Assembly: GCA_902789365.1 (NCBI GenBank)
Contig: CADANQ010000004.1
Span: 40,042-104,041 of the forward strand
Direction: 5' to 3'
From: an uncultured Eubacteriales bacterium
GTDB lineage: Bacteria > Bacillota > Clostridia > Christensenellales > Aristaeellaceae
Length of the DNA: 64,000 nucleotides
Shown here: positions 60,717-64,000 of the stretch, one piece after another
Layout of the letters: each line of letters starts with the position of its first letter
Position numbering within the stretch: the first letter of the stretch is position 1
The notes under the pieces: generated by a model
What the model saw: only the letters and a program-made list of their open reading frames with translations
Database searches by the model: none
Told to the model about the DNA's origin: nothing
Position numbers and translations under genes: made by a program

Positions 60717-62540
60717 TCAGCCTCCTATTCCCTTGTCAAAGGACGCGCCGGTCAGTTTGTTGATAACGGCATTGATGATAATGATAATCAGCACGATCAG
60801 CAGCGTTACCGCGCTGCCGTACTGTGCGTATCCCGTTTCGTTGAAGGAAAAAAGCATGGTGGTCAGAAGGTACCTGGCATAAGGCACAAGCAGCGTAAAC
60901 AGGGCCACCTCGCGCATCACCGAGATCACCGGAAGAAGATAGCCGGATATAATACTGCTTTTCTGAATCGGAAACAGAATCCGGGTCATTCTCTTCGTCC
61001 ATGGCACGCCGAAGATTACGGCGGCCTCCTCGATTTCCGGGGCGATCTGAAGCATGGAATTGACGCCGCTCCGGGACGCGAAGGGCATAAACTTGACGGC
61101 AGAAACCAGGATCAGGAGTCCGAAGGTGCCGTAGAGGAAATTGAAGGTGCCGTTCGTGGCCACGGCAAGGTATATGGTCGCAAAAGCCATGGCAGGCATC
61201 AGGTACGGGAAAAAAGCCAGACTCTCCACAATCCTGGCCAGCCTCGTTCCCCGGCAGCGGGCGCAGGCGTAGCCTATCATCATGCCGCAGGTGCCGACCG
61301 CAGCGGATACGGACAGGGCAAGCAGGACCTGCCTTCCCAAAGCGCTCCACATGGTGGGGTTCAGGAGAATACCGGCCACCATACCCGCCTCATACGCCGA
61401 GTTTTCCGTGCCGATCCAGAAATGCAGGGTCATATTGGATGGGCTGTAATTGCCGGGCTGCCGTATCACACTCTCCAGGGCGAAGGACACCAGAGGCATG
61501 ATGGCAAAAAAGCACGTAAACAGGACAAGGATGACGCAGATGGGGATATTCGCCCTCCTCAGCCTTACAAGGGACACCTGGCCGGATTTGCCGGTCACGG
61601 TGGTAAAGGACTTCCTGCTCCCGGTAAAACGCTGGTTGATCCCGAGGATCAGGCAACCGAGCAGAATGGAAACAAAGGCGATAATGTATCCCTGTCCGGC
61701 ATAGCCCGCGTTGATCAGGGCACGCATTTTTGTGGAAAGGGTATAGCACTTGACAGCTGACCCCAGGAATACCGGCACCGTATAACTGGAAAAGCCCGAG
61801 GAGAAGATCAGCAAAAAAGTGGAAAGAATCGCGGGCATCACGATGGGTACCGTGATGCGGCGAAGGATGGTGCCTCGTCTTGCTTTCAGTATAGTGGCGC
61901 TCTCCTCCAGGGTGGCGTCCATGTTTTTCAGGATCCCGCCGATCAAAAGATACGCAAACGGTGAATAATGCAGCCCGATGACCACGATCATCGGAAAGAT
62001 CCCGTATACGAACCATTCGGGCATGCATACCCCGAACAAGGATTCCACCATGCCTATGTTGCCGCCGCCCACCTTGCTGTTCTGGAACATGTTGGTCCAG
62101 AACAGGGCCAGGGTCCATGCCGGCATCATATACGGAAATACAAAAACCGCCGAAATGAATTTCTTGGCCTTCAGGTCAGACCGGGTAATGAACCAGGCCA
62201 CCGTTCCGCCCACCAGAATACCGAGGATTCCCGCACCGGTGGCCACAATGAGGGAATTGATCAGCGGCGTCCAGAAATTGACCCGGCTCCAGTCGTCCCC
62301 TGCGAACAGCTTGCTGAAATGGTACAGCGTATGCGTGCCCACAGGCGAGCGGGTGGCGCGCTGCTCGTTTCCGGCATGGACAGTGAACATGTTGCCCAGC
62401 ATCGTAATCATCGGAAACAGGCTGAGCGCTGCCAGAACAACCAGGAAAAAAAGAAGAATCACATGGGACGGCTTCCGGAGAAAAGCGGCCAGGCGGTTTC
62501 TGCGCGGATCTTTTCCCAATTCCTTTCGGATTGTCGTCAT
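60717..62540 (-). CDS. Fused double ABC permease (iron/thiamine-type)
   Basis: A 607-residue protein with about 12 helices in two permease halves, as in FbpB/ThiP-like proteins. Each half ends with an EAA loop: LEESATILKARRGTILRRITVPIVMPAI and EIEEAAVIFGVPWTKRMTRILFPIQKSSI. The N-terminal half has GNMFTVHAGNEQRATRSPVG and FPYMMPAWTLALFW. Such transporters take up Fe3+, thiamine or phosphonates; the adjacent binding protein belongs to the same type. No ATPase gene is seen in this window; it may lie elsewhere or to the right. Start by position, ATG 11-12 bases after a GGGGG-rich site. Confidence 0.87.
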   Translation of the reverse strand: MTTIRKELGKDPRRNRLAAFLRKPSHVILLFFLVVLAALSLFPMITMLGNMFTVHAGNEQRATRSPVGTHTLYHFSKLFAGDDWSRVNFWTPLINSLIVATGAGILGILVGGTVAWFITRSDLKAKKFISAVFVFPYMMPAWTLALFWTNMFQNSKVGGGNIGMVESLFGVCMPEWFVYGIFPMIVVIGLHYSPFAYLLIGGILKNMDATLEESATILKARRGTILRRITVPIVMPAILSTFLLIFSSGFSSYTVPVFLGSAVKCYTLSTKMRALINAGYAGQGYIIAFVSILLGCLILGINQRFTGSRKSFTTVTGKSGQVSLVRLRRANIPICVILVLFTCFFAIMPLVSFALESVIRQPGNYSPSNMTLHFWIGTENSAYEAGMVAGILLNPTMWSALGRQVLLALSVSAAVGTCGMMIGYACARCRGTRLARIVESLAFFPYLMPAMAFATIYLAVATNGTFNFLYGTFGLLILVSAVKFMPFASRSGVNSMLQIAPEIEEAAVIFGVPWTKRMTRILFPIQKSSIISGYLLPVISVMREVALFTLLVPYARYLLTTMLFSFNETGYAQYGSAVTLLIVLIIIIINAVINKLTGASFDKGIGG

Positions 62541-62571
62541 GGGCGGAACCCCCTTGTCCGGAAAAAAGCTT

Positions 62572-62604
62572 TAAAAAGAGGCGCAGGCTGAGGGCCTGCG
62601 CCTC
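62572..62604 (-). terminator. Intercistronic terminator between binding protein and permease
   Basis: Minus strand: GAGGCGCAGGC / GCCTGCGCCTC (11 bp, 5-base loop), then TTTTTAAA. It probably lowers permease expression relative to the binding protein. Confidence 0.8.
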
Positions 62605-62616
62605 ATGGGTCGAAAA

Positions 62617-63780
62617 TCAGCCCACGCGGACAGCGATAAACTCGTATACTTCGTTAAAATTCTCTTCGATGTACCGGAGGTCTTCGAACACCAGTTTTTC
62701 CTTCCAGTATGCGTAGGGCTCATCCTCGATGTCTTCGGGCTTTTCGATGGTGGTGTTGGGGCTGTAGTAGCCCTGATTGGAATTCCAGCTCTTTTCACCG
62801 GCGAAGCCTTCCGCGCTCAGCAGGTAATTGATGAAGAGGGCGCAGGTGTAGGGGCAGTCGGTATCCTTGAAAACGGTCGCGTAAACGCTGTACATGAAGC
62901 CGGCGAAGCCGTCCACCTCGTTTTCAAACGCAAGCACCGTCAGATTGCCCCGGTCCGCCTCGTCCACCTTGCGAAGCTTGGAGAAAACGAAGAGGCCCAG
63001 GTTACCCGGCGCGCCGGAGGCGATGCCCGTAGCTATTTTGGACGCGGAGGTATAAGTGTAATTGACGTTCTTCAGGAATCCGTCGATCCACTGATAGGAA
63101 GCGGACTTGAATTCGTTGCTGGCCCAGGGCGTTCCATAATAGTCCTCATAGGCCTTTGCCAGCCTTTCGGTCCATTCGGGGCTGGTCAGCATAATGAGAA
63201 AGTTGACGTTGACGGTCTCGTTAACCGGGTTCTTGAAGAAGACCTTGCCCTTCCATGCTTCCTCCGTCAGCTGCCAGACGTTGGTCAGGCCGATGGAACC
63301 GCCGCCGTTGTGGTAGATCATCAGGGAGTTAATGAAGGTAACGACGGTGGGATCCCGGTAATCCTCCGGAATCTCATCGGCAAAGGAAGCGGGAAAATAA
63401 TTGTAGCTCAGCCCGCTGTCCAGAAGGTACAGCTTCAGGTCCGGACCGTTCTGCACAAGTCCCATGTCGTAATCGTTCACGCCGGAACCGATGGTTTTGG
63501 TCAGGATGTTGTAGGTTTCGCCGTCGTCAATCTCAAAATAACGCACGGTAAGCCCCGGATATTCCGCCATAAAATTGGCGGCGGCCTTCTCCGCGAAGCT
63601 GGTGGTGGAGTAAAAATTCAGTGTTTTGCCCGCCGCGGCCTCTTCCTGGGCTTTCGCGTACAGTTCCTCGTTGGTCATCGCGGCCGCCTGCGACAGCGCG
63701 TCGCTTACCGCGTCCGCAGACGCCGCCGCGGCGGAGATCATCAGGCAGGCACACAGAATCAGTGAAAGAATGCGCTTCAT
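62617..63780 (-). CDS. ABC transporter substrate-binding protein (Fe3+/SBP_6-like)
   Basis: A 387-residue binding protein with a signal peptide (KRILSLILCACLMISAAAASAD); the cysteines sit too early for a proper lipobox, so SPase I cleavage at ASA-DA is more likely. The mature part shows LNFYSTTSFAEKAAANFMAEYPGLTVRYFEIDDG near the start, and then LYLLDSGLSYNYFPASFADEIPEDYRDP, TVVTFINSLMIYHN and ATGIASGAPGNLGLFV. This fits the SBP_bac_6 group (iron, thiamine, phosphonate or putrescine). Partner of the fused permease. It has its own good promoter (63837-63866). Confidence 0.85.
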   Translation of the reverse strand: MKRILSLILCACLMISAAAASADAVSDALSQAAAMTNEELYAKAQEEAAAGKTLNFYSTTSFAEKAAANFMAEYPGLTVRYFEIDDGETYNILTKTIGSGVNDYDMGLVQNGPDLKLYLLDSGLSYNYFPASFADEIPEDYRDPTVVTFINSLMIYHNGGGSIGLTNVWQLTEEAWKGKVFFKNPVNETVNVNFLIMLTSPEWTERLAKAYEDYYGTPWASNEFKSASYQWIDGFLKNVNYTYTSASKIATGIASGAPGNLGLFVFSKLRKVDEADRGNLTVLAFENEVDGFAGFMYSVYATVFKDTDCPYTCALFINYLLSAEGFAGEKSWNSNQGYYSPNTTIEKPEDIEDEPYAYWKEKLVFEDLRYIEENFNEVYEFIAVRVG

Positions 63781-63808
63781 GGCCGTTACCTTCCTTTGTA
63801 TTAATCTG

Positions 63809-63827
63809 CGGCGGAATCCTTCCGCCC
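63809..63827 (-). other. Leader hairpin before the binding-protein gene
   Basis: GGCGGA / TCCGCC (6 bp, about 5-base loop), 29 bases before the ATG; no T-run. Confidence 0.35.
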
Positions 63828-63836
63828 GTTAGATAC

Positions 63837-63866
63837 ATTATACCCTGTACGTATCGGAGCTGTCAA
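63837..63866 (-). promoter_or_regulatory. Promoter of the binding-protein/permease operon
   Basis: Minus strand: TTGACA (63861-63866), 18-base spacer, TATAAT (63837-63842). Confidence 0.75.
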
Positions 63867-63905
63867 GTCATCGCGCTCCTGTCAGACCATCGCCCGAATA
63901 CCAGT

Positions 63906-64000
63906 GAAGTGCAAAAGTAACTTCCAGAGTGGGGGTAAGGAAGTGGAAGTTAGTCTTACAAGAGAATCCAGTTGGAAATTAGTAGTACACTTGGCATAGA
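63906..64000. repeat. Short imperfect repeats at the right edge, possible insertion-sequence end
   Basis: The element TGGAAGTTAG (from 63944) and TGGAAATTAG (from 63973) are imperfect direct repeats 29 bases apart, extending over about 18 bases. AACTTCC (63919-63925) and GGAAGTT (63945-63951) form an inverted pair. The base composition is more A+T-rich than the neighbours. Clustered repeats of this kind occur at the ends of IS21-like elements, but the transposase would be outside the window, so this is only a hint. Confidence 0.3.

Overview
The window reads as a chromosomal segment of a G+C-rich, plant-fibre-degrading anaerobe of the Bacillota (Clostridia-like, gut or rumen type). The reasons are BspA-type leucine-rich repeat (LRR) proteins, a desulfoferrodoxin, a pyrophosphate-type phosphofructokinase, many glycan ABC importers without a PTS, strong AGGAGG ribosome sites and sigma-A-like promoters. 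A Christensenellales-like bacterium would fit, but that is inference. There is no prophage, plasmid module or CRISPR array. The only mobile-DNA hints are a lone tyrosine recombinase near a tRNA gene and a possible insertion-sequence end at the right edge.

Layout. 1-5.3 kb: a tandem-repeat protein cut by the left edge and carrying a frameshift, a KDG-type sugar kinase, an amidohydrolase and a tyrosine recombinase. 5.4-10.8 kb: tRNA-Ala, an MBL-fold lipoprotein and a giant secreted LRR protein split by one frameshift. 10.9-18.3 kb (minus strand): desulfoferrodoxin, then an ABC importer operon ending in GH105 and GH112. 18.5-26 kb: aldo/keto reductase, small lipoprotein, LRR protein plus GH43, esterase, AraC regulator, a secreted LRR-caspase-like protein and a DUF6508 protein. 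26-31 kb (minus): operon amylosucrase, metF, GH120 beta-xylosidase. 31-37 kb: a secreted WG-repeat/FMN-binding protein and a minus operon of U32 protein, CoA-transferase, MATE pump and membrane protein. 37-44 kb: AEC transporter, GH51, DUF6171 protein, LysR regulator, a YolD/Y-family polymerase pair and a Crp-type regulator. 44-50 kb: a complete opp operon. 50-64 kb: PPi-phosphofructokinase, a very large secreted PL9-CE12 pectin enzyme, an (alpha/alpha)6 glycosidase-like protein with a secreted LRR-Big2-BACON-NlpC/P60 protein, and a binding protein plus fused double permease.

How the genes fit together. The secreted PL9-CE12 enzyme would cleave and deacetylate pectin outside the cell. The importer at 14.6-18.2 kb would take up oligomers, which cytoplasmic GH105 (unsaturated uronyl end) and GH112 (galactosyl phosphorolysis) would break down. 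The KDG-type kinase could act on deoxy-keto acid derived from the uronate. GH43, GH51, GH120 and an esterase point to arabinan/xylan side chains. Phosphorolysis, a PPi-dependent kinase and amylosucrase all save ATP. Most remarkable are the modular secreted proteins, in which LRR units are joined to different effector domains (caspase-like, NlpC/P60, or LRR alone).
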